Source of the DNA: an uncultured Eubacteriales bacterium | GTDB taxonomy: Bacteria > Bacillota > Clostridia > Oscillospirales > CAG-272 | DNA: 38,345 nt | Direction of reading: 5' to 3' | Assembly (NCBI GenBank): GCA_949299535.1 | Contig: CASGAQ010000013.1 | Coordinates: 1-38,345 of the forward strand | Part shown: positions 1 through 8,744 of the stretch, piece after piece | Layout: each line of letters begins with the position of its first letter | How positions within the stretch are numbered: position 1 is the first letter of the stretch | Notes under the pieces: generated by a model | The model's input: the letters and a program-made list of their open reading frames with translations, nothing else | Databases searched by the model: none | What the model was told of the DNA's origin: nothing | Made by a program: the position numbers and the translations under genes

Positions 1-34
1 AAAAGCCCAAAATACAACTCAAAAACAGCAAAGA

Positions 35-60
35 ACGGCATAGCCGTTTGGCTATACCGT
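35..60 (-). terminator. Hairpin downstream of ftsZ, probable terminator
   Basis: The arms pair as ACGG-c-ATAGCC with GGCTAT-a-CCGT around a GTTT loop, a 10-bp stem with one mismatch. Read on the minus strand, it lies about 70 nt past the ftsZ stop and is followed by a T-rich stretch (TTCTTTGCTGTTTTTG) rather than a clean U-tract. It is the natural end of the dcw transcription unit, but its strength is uncertain. Confidence 0.5.
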
Positions 61-128
61 CCCTTGCTTCAATGTTTTCTTAATTCACCGCCCCATTTTC
101 GGAGGATTTTTTATAATTTATGTATTTC

Positions 129-1292
129 TCAGTTTCTGTTCTGTCTGAGGATCTTCATGATGTCGTCAAAATCATCATCGGAGATGAGAGAGGACTCGTC
201 TGCTTTGGCGATAGTCTGAGATTCCGTTTTTTTAGCGGTCGAAGAGGGATTGCTGAAATTCCATTTGGAATCTTTGCTCGTTGCAGCGGAAGCATTTGTT
301 TTTGCGCCGCCGGCAGCGATTCCGGAAGTTTTGCCTGCGTCGTTAAAGCCCGTAGCGATAACCGTAACTTTGATTGTATCCTCGAGAGTGTTGTCAAATG
401 TAGCGCCCCAGATGATAGTTGCATCGGGGTGAGCTTCCTGAGATATCATAGCGGAAGCTGTTTCAACTTCGTCAAGGCTGATATCGGGGCTTGCCGTGAT
501 GTTGATGATGATACCGGTAGCGCCGGAGATAGAGGATTCAAGCAAAGGGCTGGAAATAGCAGCTTTTGCGGCCACTTCAGCTTTATCTCTGCCTGTACCT
601 GTGCCGACACCCATGTGAGCGTATCCTGCGTTTCTCATAACGGAAGATACGTCCGCAAAGTCAAGGTTGACGATACCGGGGATATTGATAAGGTCGGAAA
701 TACTCTGAACGCCGTGACGGAGAACATCGTCGGCATATTCGAAAGCGTTTGCAAGAGTGATTCTGTTTTCGGAAATCTGGCGGAGTCTTTCATTGGGGAT
801 AACTACCAATGAGTCGACGTAATCACGAAGCTGAACGATACCCGCTTCAGCCTGAAGCATACGTTTTCTTCCTTCAAAAGCAAAGGGTTTTGTTACGATA
901 CCTATCGTGAGGATACCCATTTCCTTTGCGATCTTGGCAACTACGGGAGCAGCGCCTGTACCCGTACCGCCGCCCATACCTGTTGCGATGAACACCATAT
1001 CGGCTCCGCGAACAACATTTGCGATATCTTCCATGCTTTCTTCTGCAGCCTGTTCGCCGACGGAAGGATCACTGCCTGCGCCGTGACCTTTTGTTATTTT
1101 TTCTCCTATTGCGATCTTTGTGGGAGCGCTTGATTTGAGAAGAACCTGCTTATCGCAGTTTACAGCGATGAATTCAACACCCTGAACACCGGATTCTATC
1201 ATGCGGTTTACGGCATTGCCGCCGCCGCCGCCGACACCGATGACCTTTATATTTACACCACTGTCAAAGTTTGAATCAAATTCGAAACCCAT
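129..1292 (-). CDS. ftsZ: Cell division protein FtsZ
   Basis: This is the tubulin-like GTPase that polymerises into the Z ring and recruits the divisome. The 387-residue product is of usual length. It has the N-terminal glycine-rich nucleotide loop ([13 protein letters not shown], about residues 19-31), the tubulin signature GGGTGTG at 107-113, a variable linker of about 50 residues rich in Ala, Ser and Lys, and a C-terminal peptide ending [12 protein letters not shown], which in this family docks FtsA, SepF and EzrA-type partners. The ATG is preceded by an AGGAGG Shine-Dalgarno. It is the last gene of the dcw cluster. ftsA, which often precedes ftsZ, is not present, so SepF or another anchor encoded elsewhere is inferred. 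A 226-nt gap with its own promoter-like sequence separates it from ftsQ, which would allow expression independent of the upstream operon. Confidence 0.98.
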   Translation of the reverse strand: MGFEFDSNFDSGVNIKVIGVGGGGGNAVNRMIESGVQGVEFIAVNCDKQVLLKSSAPTKIAIGEKITKGHGAGSDPSVGEQAAEESMEDIANVVRGADMVFIATGMGGGTGTGAAPVVAKIAKEMGILTIGIVTKPFAFEGRKRMLQAEAGIVQLRDYVDSLVVIPNERLRQISENRITLANAFEYADDVLRHGVQSISDLINIPGIVNLDFADVSSVMRNAGYAHMGVGTGTGRDKAEVAAKAAISSPLLESSISGATGIIINITASPDISLDEVETASAMISQEAHPDATIIWGATFDNTLEDTIKVTVIATGFNDAGKTSGIAAGGAKTNASAATSKDSKWNFSNPSSTAKKTESQTIAKADESSLISDDDFDDIMKILRQNRN

Positions 1293-1360
1293 GTTTATAT
1301 AACCTCCTGAATTTTACACAGATAAAAAAATGTAAAGCTATAAACAATTATTATAATATA

Positions 1361-1389
1361 ATAATAATATAAAAAATATTTATTTACAA
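1361..1389 (-). promoter_or_regulatory. Candidate ftsZ promoter
   Basis: On the minus strand TTGTAA (1389-1384) is followed after 17 nt by TATTAT (1366-1361), about 70 nt upstream of the ftsZ ATG. The gap is very AT-rich, so chance matches are likely. An extra promoter directly ahead of ftsZ is common in bacteria. Confidence 0.4.
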
Positions 1390-1417
1390 GATGTTTTTGA
1401 AAATTTCTTTAAAATCG

Positions 1418-1451
1418 GGCAAAAAAATAGCTGAAAATCCATATTTTTGCC
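1418..1451 (-). terminator. AT-rich hairpin between ftsQ and ftsZ
   Basis: GGCAAAAAAATA pairs with TATTTTTGCC around a 12-nt loop, with a small A bulge. It sits downstream of ftsQ and upstream of the candidate ftsZ promoter. The stem is mostly A-T pairs and is followed on the minus strand by CGATTTT, so it could be a weak terminator or attenuator. Support is limited. Confidence 0.3.
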
Positions 1452-1518
1452 TGTTTTTTACTTAATTTTGATAAAAATAACAATGATTTTATAAACGGCG
1501 TGATTTTTCTTGAAATCC

Positions 1519-2316
1519 TTATGAAATGGCACCGGTCGCCTCAAAAGACGTTTCTCCATTTACGGAAGCGTGGATTATACCCTTTGCCGTGGAATAACCG
1601 TTGACCGGGTCCTCAAGGAATTTTACGGTGTCAGAAACAAGCGCTATTTTCTCGGCAAAATTTTGTGGAGAACCCAACCGTATCTCGTATTTGTCCTTAT
1701 AAGTTATACGGATATCGAATCTTTCGGAAAAATCTGCCGATGTTATCGAAGAGGAGATGTCCGATTCGGAAAGTACGGAAAGAAGTTTTATACATTCTTT
1801 GCCATCTTCTTCGGTATCTTCTTCGAAAACGAGCGTTTTGCCCAAAGAGGCGCTTTTGACCTTAGGCAGTAAAATCGGCGCGGCGGAAAGCGCTGTGGCT
1901 TCGTTCTCGTTTTCATATTCCGCGAGCACGCGCAGTTCGTCCGAGAGGACAAGATATTTACCGCCTGACGATATATAGAACTTCGGCTCGTCCTCGCTAA
2001 GCGTTATGCACAGCGTTTTTGAATTTTTCCTTGTGATGCGGACCTCGTAAACATAGGGATTGTCCGACATTATCGCCGTCTTGATTTTTTCTTTGTCGAT
2101 GGCGTACATATGTATGCCCGTTTTTATGCCTGACGATTTTATGATGTTTTCTTCGTAAGAATATTTACAGTTTTCGACCTCAATGTTCTGTATTCTGAAC
2201 GCGGTGAGAAAAACCACTGTCGTTAATACCGTGAAAACTATGAAAAACGCGCTCATCAACATGTAAAAAAGCTTTGTTTTAAAAAGAATGTGTCTGTCGG
2301 ATCCATTCTCATTCAT
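1519..2316 (-). CDS. ftsQ: FtsQ/DivIB-type cell division protein (POTRA domain)
   Basis: This bitopic membrane protein of the divisome links FtsL/FtsB-type partners to the septal synthase. The 265-residue product has a short basic cytoplasmic tail, one transmembrane helix at about residues 15-38 (MLMSAFFIVFTVLTTVVFLT) and an extracellular POTRA-like region starting near residue 40. That region contains the pattern IENCKYSYEENIIKSSGI...MYAIDKEKIK, typical of the family. The rest matches the weakly conserved beta domain. The start overlaps the murG stop by 4 nt (ATGA), indicating translational coupling. Sequence conservation in this family is low, and assignment rests on topology, POTRA pattern and position between murG and ftsZ. 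Confidence 0.88.
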   Translation of the reverse strand: MNENGSDRHILFKTKLFYMLMSAFFIVFTVLTTVVFLTAFRIQNIEVENCKYSYEENIIKSSGIKTGIHMYAIDKEKIKTAIMSDNPYVYEVRITRKNSKTLCITLSEDEPKFYISSGGKYLVLSDELRVLAEYENENEATALSAAPILLPKVKSASLGKTLVFEEDTEEDGKECIKLLSVLSESDISSSITSADFSERFDIRITYKDKYEIRLGSPQNFAEKIALVSDTVKFLEDPVNGYSTAKGIIHASVNGETSFEATGAIS

Positions 2317-3464
2317 TCTTTTTCGTCCTCTCTTTTGATGAGTGAGAGCAATTCTCGGCTCATGAGTTCCTGCATATCTTTGAATATCGCTTCTGCGGCG
2401 CCGCGAACTGCGAATTTTTTAATATTTTCAGTCATGATCTTTGCCGTGTCTTTGCCGAAGCGGATATCTTTAAAGCTTTTTTCAAGACGTTCTGCCGACA
2501 GCTCTTTTTCCTCTATGAGTATTGCGGCGTCTGCGTCGGCAAGCACCTTTGCATTTTTGTACTGATGGTTTTCGGCAACATACGGTGAGGGAATGAATAT
2601 GCACGCCTTTTCTCCGAGAGCCATTTCGGATATGGTCATGGCTCCCGCGCGGCAAATGACTATATCCGCCACCGCCTCCCAAAGCGGCATATTGTAGATA
2701 TAATCAAAGATACGAACATTGGGAAGTGTTGCGGTGCCATTCTCCTTGGCTTTTTCCGAAAACGTATTGTATCCGACTTTGCCCGTTGCGTGTACAAAAA
2801 GAGTATCCTTATGAGATGGAGCGTATTTTCCGAGAAAGTCTATGACGTGCTCGTTTATGGGAGATGCGCCGCGGCTGCCGCCGAAAGAAAGAACGACATA
2901 TTTTATATTTGACGGTATATCGAGCTTTTTTCTTACGGAGCTTTCGGCTTTAACTATGTTTTCGGAGATAAGAGGATTTCCTACGCGCATGACCTTTTCG
3001 GAACACGATAGCTTTTTTTCTATATCGGGAAAGTTCGTGTATATTCTGTCAACGTGTTTTTCCACCATTCTGACGGCAACGCCCGGAATAGAGTTTGATT
3101 CGTGTACGGCGCAGGGCACGCCTGCCTTTGCCGCGGCATACAGTGGAGGATAGCATTGATATCCTCCGGTTCCTATCACAAAATCAGGCTTGAAAGACTC
3201 AATAAGATTTCTTGCTTTTTTGCGCGAGGCGAGAAAATAATACGCTGTTTTTATATTTGCAAAGGGATTTTTCCGATTAAGCCCGTACATATCGATGTGA
3301 GTTATCTTGTATCCCGCTTTTTTTACTATATCGTTTTCTATCCCGCGTGAGGAGCCGACAAAAAGTATCTGTGATTGAGGGTTGTGTGCTTTTATGGTAT
3401 TGGCGATGGCGACTGCGGGATATATATGACCGCCCGTGCCGCCGCAGGCGAGTATGACTTTCAT
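2313..3464 (-). CDS. murG: UDP-GlcNAc:undecaprenyl-PP-MurNAc-pentapeptide GlcNAc transferase MurG
   Basis: MurG adds GlcNAc to lipid I at the inner membrane face, producing lipid II. The 383-residue protein starts with a glycine loop, CGGTGGHIYPA (residues 7-17), the conserved acceptor and diphosphate-binding motif of this GT-B family. It carries a second glycine-rich loop, SFGGSRGASPIN, near the domain junction, and the donor-binding segment ICRAGAMTISEMALG in the C-terminal domain. Length is slightly above the usual 350-370 because of an acidic and basic C-terminal tail. It lies between ftsW and ftsQ, a common dcw order. The start used is ATG with an AAAGG-type Shine-Dalgarno further upstream than ideal. 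Confidence 0.97.
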   Translation of the reverse strand: MKVILACGGTGGHIYPAVAIANTIKAHNPQSQILFVGSSRGIENDIVKKAGYKITHIDMYGLNRKNPFANIKTAYYFLASRKKARNLIESFKPDFVIGTGGYQCYPPLYAAAKAGVPCAVHESNSIPGVAVRMVEKHVDRIYTNFPDIEKKLSCSEKVMRVGNPLISENIVKAESSVRKKLDIPSNIKYVVLSFGGSRGASPINEHVIDFLGKYAPSHKDTLFVHATGKVGYNTFSEKAKENGTATLPNVRIFDYIYNMPLWEAVADIVICRAGAMTISEMALGEKACIFIPSPYVAENHQYKNAKVLADADAAILIEEKELSAERLEKSFKDIRFGKDTAKIMTENIKKFAVRGAAEAIFKDMQELMSRELLSLIKREDEKE

Positions 3465-3495
3465 TTTTGAGCTGACCTTTCAAGTGTTTATGTAT

Positions 3496-4809
3496 TTATA
3501 TTTTATCTTGTGAGGAATAACGAGAAACCGAGAGAACTATTCCCATTTCCGCAAGCTGCATTATAAGCGCCGTACCGCCGTAGCTGAAAAAGGGAAGCGC
3601 TATTCCGGTGGTGGGTATGGTCGCCGTTACAACGGCTATGTTGAGCAGAGCCTGTATGCCTGTTTTTGCTACAAGTCCCGTTACGAGCAGAGATGAAAAC
3701 GTATCGGGCGCGCTTTTTGCTATTGACATTCCTCTCCAGATGAGCGCGATAAAAAGCGCGATAACGGCAACGCCGCCTATAATACCCAGTTCTTCGCAGA
3801 CGATGGCGAATATAAAATCGTTCTGCGGTTCGGGCAGATAAAGGTGCTTTTGATAGCTGTTTCCCAAGCCTACGCCGAAAAGACCGCCTGAGCCTATTGC
3901 CAAAAGGCTTTGATAAGGCTGCCAGCTGCCTGTTTGCAGATGGTCTTCAGGGTGCAGCCATGAGTCGACGCGCGCACTGGCGTAATCCGTGAAGAAAACT
4001 ATTACGCATACGAGCGACGCGGCGGCGGCACATATTCCTGACAGCCATTTTGCGTTTGCGCCGGAAACGAGTATCATCACGGCTCCTATCATAAAGAGGA
4101 TTACGGTGCCGGAGATGTGCTTTTGTATTATCGTAGCACCGCATACTGCGATGATAAGCATACCGGGGAAGAATATGCCGTACTTGAATTTTTTCGTTTT
4201 GTCTATGACGTGCGAGAAATAAAGGGAGAGTATCAGTACAAGAGAGAATTTCATAACGTCAGAGGGCTGGAAAGTGATTATTTTAAGGTCTACCCAGCGC
4301 GTCGCACCTTTTTCGCTCTTGCCTATGACGGGAAGAAATACGCAGAACATGAGCAGATAGCTTACGCCGAATATTGGGACAGCCCATCTTTTTAAGATAC
4401 CGTAATCTATGTAAGAAAAAATTATCATTGCGATAACGCCGAGTATCGCATACATAGTCTGTCTTTTTACGAAAAAAGTGCTGTTGTTGAAACGGCTCTC
4501 TGCGAATGCATAGCTTGAGGAAAAGACCATGACCGTTCCGAAGCAGAGAAGTATCATGACGATAAGCATGAAAGTCGTGTCCATTCCGCCGCGGACTCGG
4601 TATACCGTATTTACGGCGTATTGTTTACCTAAACTTTGAAAAAATCCTTTTTTTTCTTTTTTCGCGGCGGAACCGGTCTTTTTGACGGGGGAGCTTTTGT
4701 GTGTGCGCTCCTGCTGCGGCGTTTTTTGTGCGGAAGACGCTGATCTTGCGCCGGATACCGTACGTGCTTTTTTTCGCTCTTCCGTATTTTTTTGTTGCTG
4801 CGGTGTCAA
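3496..4809 (-). CDS. ftsW: Peptidoglycan glycosyltransferase FtsW (SEDS family)
   Basis: This SEDS polymerase joins lipid II into septal glycan strands together with a class B PBP. It has about ten predicted membrane segments from residue 77 onward (MDTTFMLIVMILLCFGTVMV) and conserved family segments such as GSGGLFGVGLGNSYQKHLYLPE, split around the large extracellular loop, EELGIIGG, and PFFSYGGTALI near the C terminus. An N-terminal extension of about 75 residues is rich in Lys, Arg, Ser and Gln and is probably cytoplasmic and disordered. The start is TTG, chosen because GGGAGGG lies 8 nt upstream; no in-frame ATG is available until residue 76. FtsW rather than RodA is inferred from its place in the dcw cluster. 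The usual neighbour murD, between mraY and ftsW, is missing. Confidence 0.95.
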   Translation of the reverse strand: MTPQQQKNTEERKKARTVSGARSASSAQKTPQQERTHKSSPVKKTGSAAKKEKKGFFQSLGKQYAVNTVYRVRGGMDTTFMLIVMILLCFGTVMVFSSSYAFAESRFNNSTFFVKRQTMYAILGVIAMIIFSYIDYGILKRWAVPIFGVSYLLMFCVFLPVIGKSEKGATRWVDLKIITFQPSDVMKFSLVLILSLYFSHVIDKTKKFKYGIFFPGMLIIAVCGATIIQKHISGTVILFMIGAVMILVSGANAKWLSGICAAAASLVCVIVFFTDYASARVDSWLHPEDHLQTGSWQPYQSLLAIGSGGLFGVGLGNSYQKHLYLPEPQNDFIFAIVCEELGIIGGVAVIALFIALIWRGMSIAKSAPDTFSSLLVTGLVAKTGIQALLNIAVVTATIPTTGIALPFFSYGGTALIMQLAEMGIVLSVSRYSSQDKI

Positions 4810-4838
4810 TTAAAACGCCCTCCCTTTGTTTTTTTGTT

Positions 4839-5816
4839 TTACCTGAAAATATAGCTTACTATGCACATTACCGCTGTTACGAGAGTGAAAACGGCTACGA
4901 TTTTGTTTTCAGACCAGCCGCAGCGCTCAAAATGATGATGCAGAGGCGACATTTTGAAAAGTCTTTTGCCGTGTGTCAGCTTGAAATATGAAACCTGAAG
5001 GATAACGGAAACGGCTTCTGCGATATATACGATTCCGGCTGAAAGGATTATGAGCGGATCGTTTATCATAAAAGCCATGGCGCATACGGCGCCGCCGAGG
5101 TAAAGCGACCCTGTGTCGCCCATGAATATTTTGGCGGGGTGAAAGTTGTATATGAGAAATCCGAAACAGCCTCCGAAAACGGCTCCTGCCATATATAATG
5201 CGCCTTCGCTGTGAACGGATACGGCGCAGACCGCGAAAAATGCCGCTACCGCCGCCGTTACGCAGGAGGCAAGACCGTCGATACCGTCCGTGAGGTTTAC
5301 GCTGTTTACGACGCCCACAATAAGGATCAGAGCTATTATATAATAAAAATTTCCAAGTTCTGCAGTCGCTCCGATAAACGGTATACGGAGTGTTGTCGAA
5401 AGAGCGCCCCACTTGCCCATTGCGAAAAGATAAAGCGCGGCGACTATTATCTGAAGAAGCATTTTTTCTGATGGATTCAGTCCTTCGTTACGTTTTTTAA
5501 ACAGCTTTACAGCATCGTCGGCGAATCCGATAGCTCCGCAGCATAATGCGAATATGACCGAGAAAAGAAAGCGAAGTCCATGCTCTGAAAATTTTACGCG
5601 GACAAAGGCGTACACAAGCAGAACGAGCGTGACTGGGATTATAAAAAATATGCCTCCCATCATCGGCGTGCCTTCTTTTGATTTGTGCCAGCGAGGACCT
5701 ATCTCGCGTATTTTTTGTCCTATTTTGAGACTTTTCAGCACGGGTATAAGAAAGCGTGCGAGAATTGCTGTCGCCGCAAAACAGATGACGACGGCGATAA
5801 AAAAGTAGATGATCAT
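4839..5816 (-). CDS. mraY: Phospho-MurNAc-pentapeptide transferase MraY
   Basis: MraY transfers phospho-MurNAc-pentapeptide from UDP to undecaprenyl phosphate, making lipid I. The 325-residue protein is of family length with ten predicted membrane helices. Diagnostic residues are visible: HKSKEGTPMMGG (44-55), the Mg-binding pair in GFADD (Asp100 and Asp101), NLTDGIDGL (174-182) with the third catalytic Asp, and the PLHHHFE loop near residue 292. It starts 12 nt downstream of the murF stop in the dcw operon. Confidence 0.98.
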   Translation of the reverse strand: MIIYFFIAVVICFAATAILARFLIPVLKSLKIGQKIREIGPRWHKSKEGTPMMGGIFFIIPVTLVLLVYAFVRVKFSEHGLRFLFSVIFALCCGAIGFADDAVKLFKKRNEGLNPSEKMLLQIIVAALYLFAMGKWGALSTTLRIPFIGATAELGNFYYIIALILIVGVVNSVNLTDGIDGLASCVTAAVAAFFAVCAVSVHSEGALYMAGAVFGGCFGFLIYNFHPAKIFMGDTGSLYLGGAVCAMAFMINDPLIILSAGIVYIAEAVSVILQVSYFKLTHGKRLFKMSPLHHHFERCGWSENKIVAVFTLVTAVMCIVSYIFR

Positions 5817-5828
5817 TGCGTTTCTCCG

Positions 5829-7217
5829 TTAAATTTCTCTTGATATCCTTTCAAGCTTCAGTGCGCGGCTGGCTTTGAAAAGAATTACGTCGCCTTTTTT
5901 TATTATCTTTTTGACTTTTTCCGCGGCGGCGAGCGCGTCATCGGTGTCTTCGATAACGAATATGTTTTCGCGCGGAAATCCCGCATTCAATGCGCCTTTT
6001 GCGATTTCTTTCGCATTTTTGCCGAAAGTGAAAAGAATGTCGACGCCTGATTTTGCGGCGTACGCTCCTACCTCAAAATGCATTTTTGCACTGTTTTCTC
6101 CGAGTTCGCGCATTTCTCCGAGAAACGCCGCTTTCCTTGCTGAGCCGGCGACATGGCGAAGATTGTCAAGCGCCGCCCTCATAGATTCCGGACTGGCGTT
6201 GTAGCAATCCTCTATTATCTTTATCCCGCCGCGCTCCGAGATCCCGCCGCGCATGGCGCAAGGGGTAAATTTCATAAGTCCGCGGCGTATTCCTTCTTCA
6301 TCCATGCCGGCGACAGTGCCTACGGCGACGGCGAAAAGCGCAGCGTAGACATTGTGTCTGCCCGTCGTCGGTATGGCGACGTTTCGGAAGACATTCTCGC
6401 GCACTTTGCAGTCAAAGCTGAGAGTTTCCGGCTCTTCCTTTATATTATACGCGAAAAATTCGCAGTTTTTGTCGTTTAAAGAGACATAGATATTATTTGT
6501 TTGGATATTTTTGGGATTTTTTAAAAGAGGTTCGTCGCCGTTCATTATGAGCGGCGAGCCGTCGGCCATGCCGTCAGCGATCTCGATCTTTGCAAGAGCG
6601 ATATTTTCTCTTGTGTGAAGATTTTCAAGGTGAGAGGAACCGATATTCGTTATTACGCCTATGTCGGGGCGGGATATCTTTGAAAGACGTGATATCTCGC
6701 CGCGTGCGCTCATACCCATTTCAAGTGCGAGTGCATTTTTCGGCGGCTCAAAGGAGAGCAGTGTCAGTGGAAGCCCTATCTCGTTGTTGAAGTTTCCCTC
6801 TGTTTTTGCGGTGTTGTATTTTTCAGCCAGAACTGCGGCGACAAATTCTTTCGTCGTTGTTTTTCCGACGGAGCCTGTGATACCCACTGTAAGCGAGGGA
6901 AAGAGTGAATAATAATTCTTTGCAAGCGCGCCCAGCGCTTTTTTTGTATCGTCTGTGAGGATATACGGTATATTTTCTTTAGGTACGCGCGATACTACGG
7001 CACATATAGCGCCTGCTTTGACGGCGGCGACTGCAAAATTTTCACCGTCGAATTTTTCACCTGACAGCGCGAAGAAAATATCTCCCGCGGCTGTTTTGCG
7101 AGAGTCGGTGGAAACGCCGAAAAAGCGCACTCCGACGTTCGGCGCGCAGAGCGTTCCTCCCATAAAGCGCGCGGCGTCCTCAAGGGAAATACCGCTTTTT
7201 TTTAAGCCGAGATACAT
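5829..7217 (-). CDS. murF: UDP-MurNAc-tripeptide:D-Ala-D-Ala ligase MurF
   Basis: MurF completes the cytoplasmic precursor by adding D-Ala-D-Ala to UDP-MurNAc-tripeptide with ATP. The 462-residue protein shows the Mur ligase order: an N-terminal UDP-substrate domain (GVSTDSRKTAAGDIFFAL), a central ATPase with the P-loop GITGSVGKTTTK (112-123), then EMGMSARGEI, NIGSSHLE, and a C-terminal domain with EDCYNASPESMRAAL and LGEMRELG. The variant P-loop with Ser-Val instead of Thr-Asn is characteristic of MurF and separates it from MurE upstream. It begins 3 nt after murE stops, so the two are probably coupled. Confidence 0.97.
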   Translation of the reverse strand: MYLGLKKSGISLEDAARFMGGTLCAPNVGVRFFGVSTDSRKTAAGDIFFALSGEKFDGENFAVAAVKAGAICAVVSRVPKENIPYILTDDTKKALGALAKNYYSLFPSLTVGITGSVGKTTTKEFVAAVLAEKYNTAKTEGNFNNEIGLPLTLLSFEPPKNALALEMGMSARGEISRLSKISRPDIGVITNIGSSHLENLHTRENIALAKIEIADGMADGSPLIMNGDEPLLKNPKNIQTNNIYVSLNDKNCEFFAYNIKEEPETLSFDCKVRENVFRNVAIPTTGRHNVYAALFAVAVGTVAGMDEEGIRRGLMKFTPCAMRGGISERGGIKIIEDCYNASPESMRAALDNLRHVAGSARKAAFLGEMRELGENSAKMHFEVGAYAAKSGVDILFTFGKNAKEIAKGALNAGFPRENIFVIEDTDDALAAAEKVKKIIKKGDVILFKASRALKLERISREI

Positions 7218-7220
7218 TTT

Positions 7221-8681
7221 TTAAAACCCGTTTCTTTCTGTAAAATTTATGACTACATCTTTTTCGGAAAAATAATGTTTTCCGTTTTTGTCGTCAATAT
7301 ATGTTTCATGACCTTTGCCGGCGAGCAGGATCGTATCGCCTGCTTCCGCATGGGCAAGGGTGTATTCAATAGCTTTTTTTCTGTCTGTGATGGTAATGTA
7401 ATTGTTTTTTCCTTCCGGAACGCCTTTTACGATATCTGATATTATCGCGTCAGGCTCTTCCGTTCGTGGATTATCGCTTGTTATGACTGCGATATCCGCG
7501 ATACTTGCGGCGGCTTTTCCCATTTCGGGGCGTTTGCCGTGGTCGCGGTTGCCTCCGCAGCCGAAAACGCACCAGAGCTTGCTGCTAGTTATCTTTTTGC
7601 AGGCGTAAAGCGCTTTTTCAAGCGCGTCAGGCGTATGAGCATAGTCGATTATTACGGAAAACGGAAGCTTTTCGCGGCAGACTGTTTCCATTCTGCCGGG
7701 AGCGCCGCCGAACCCTCTGAGAGAGCGTGCTATTGTGTCTTTGTCTATGCCGAGTATGAGAGCCGTTGCGGCGGCCTGGGAAGTGTTGTAGATATTAAAA
7801 TCTCCTGTGATCGGTACGGATATATCTATATTTGAATTTTTACATGAAAGCGTATATGTTATTCCTGAAACGGAAAGTTTCGTATCTTTTATGAAGAAAC
7901 TTGCTTCGGCGTCTTTTTCGGATACGAAATATACTTTGCTTTTCGCTTTTTGAGCCATTTGCTGTGCTTTTTCATCGTCGGCGTTTATTATTGAGTGTTC
8001 GCACTGCTCGAAAAAAGATGCCTTTACCGCGGCGTATTCTTCCATCGTTTTGTGATAGTCCAGATGGTCGCGAGTGATATTTGTGAAAATGCCGACTTCA
8101 AAATCAATAACCGCTATCCTTTTCTGAGCTATGGAATGGGAAGAAACTTCCATGACTGCATATTCCGCGCCGTTTTCGACAGCCTGTGCAAAAAGCGGAG
8201 CGAGTTTTTCCGGCGGAGGAGTCGTGTGCGACGAAGGATAGAAAGCTCCGCATACGTCATATCCGACGGTAGTGAATAAAGCGCATTTTTTGCCGGCGTC
8301 AGAGAGTATTTTTTTCACCGCGCTTGCGATGGTCGTTTTGCCGTTAGTTCCCGTTACGCCGATTATTTTAAGCTTTTTCTGAGGTTGACCTGCGGTGAAG
8401 AAACACGCCTTTGCAAAAGCTTTTCTGACATCTTTCACTAAAACGACGGGGACGGAAAACTCTCTTTCAAATGGTTTTTCGGCAACGACGGCGCAGGCGC
8501 CTTTCTTTACGGCTTCGGCGGCAAATTCTCCGCCGTCGCTTTTTGCGCCGGGAATTGCGAAAAATGTATCTCCTGCACGCAAAACGCGTGTGTCGCAGCA
8601 AAAGCCGCTCGTTTCTATTCTGCCCGATATCTTGTCTTTGTTTACTGTTTCTTTTTCGGATATAACGTCAAAAAGTTCCAT
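7221..8681 (-). CDS. murE: UDP-MurNAc-dipeptide ligase MurE, meso-diaminopimelate type
   Basis: MurE adds the third residue of the stem peptide. The 486-residue protein has the N-terminal domain with CCDTRVLRAGDTFFAIPG, the P-loop GVTGTNGKTT (108-117), ITRDHLDYH in the central domain, and IIDYAHTPDALEKAL with FGCGGNRDHGKRPEMG in the C-terminal domain. DNPR at 403-406 is the motif that in characterised MurE enzymes binds meso-diaminopimelate; lysine-adding enzymes differ there. The organism therefore probably has mDAP-type peptidoglycan. A GAGG Shine-Dalgarno precedes the ATG. It lies between the class B PBP gene and murF. Confidence 0.97.
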   Translation of the reverse strand: MELFDVISEKETVNKDKISGRIETSGFCCDTRVLRAGDTFFAIPGAKSDGGEFAAEAVKKGACAVVAEKPFEREFSVPVVLVKDVRKAFAKACFFTAGQPQKKLKIIGVTGTNGKTTIASAVKKILSDAGKKCALFTTVGYDVCGAFYPSSHTTPPPEKLAPLFAQAVENGAEYAVMEVSSHSIAQKRIAVIDFEVGIFTNITRDHLDYHKTMEEYAAVKASFFEQCEHSIINADDEKAQQMAQKAKSKVYFVSEKDAEASFFIKDTKLSVSGITYTLSCKNSNIDISVPITGDFNIYNTSQAAATALILGIDKDTIARSLRGFGGAPGRMETVCREKLPFSVIIDYAHTPDALEKALYACKKITSSKLWCVFGCGGNRDHGKRPEMGKAAASIADIAVITSDNPRTEEPDAIISDIVKGVPEGKNNYITITDRKKAIEYTLAHAEAGDTILLAGKGHETYIDDKNGKHYFSEKDVVINFTERNGF

Positions 8682-8744
8682 ATAAGCCTCTGAAATACGA
8701 TATGTTTTGATTTTTTATTTTTTTGTTTTATCGTGAATTGTTTT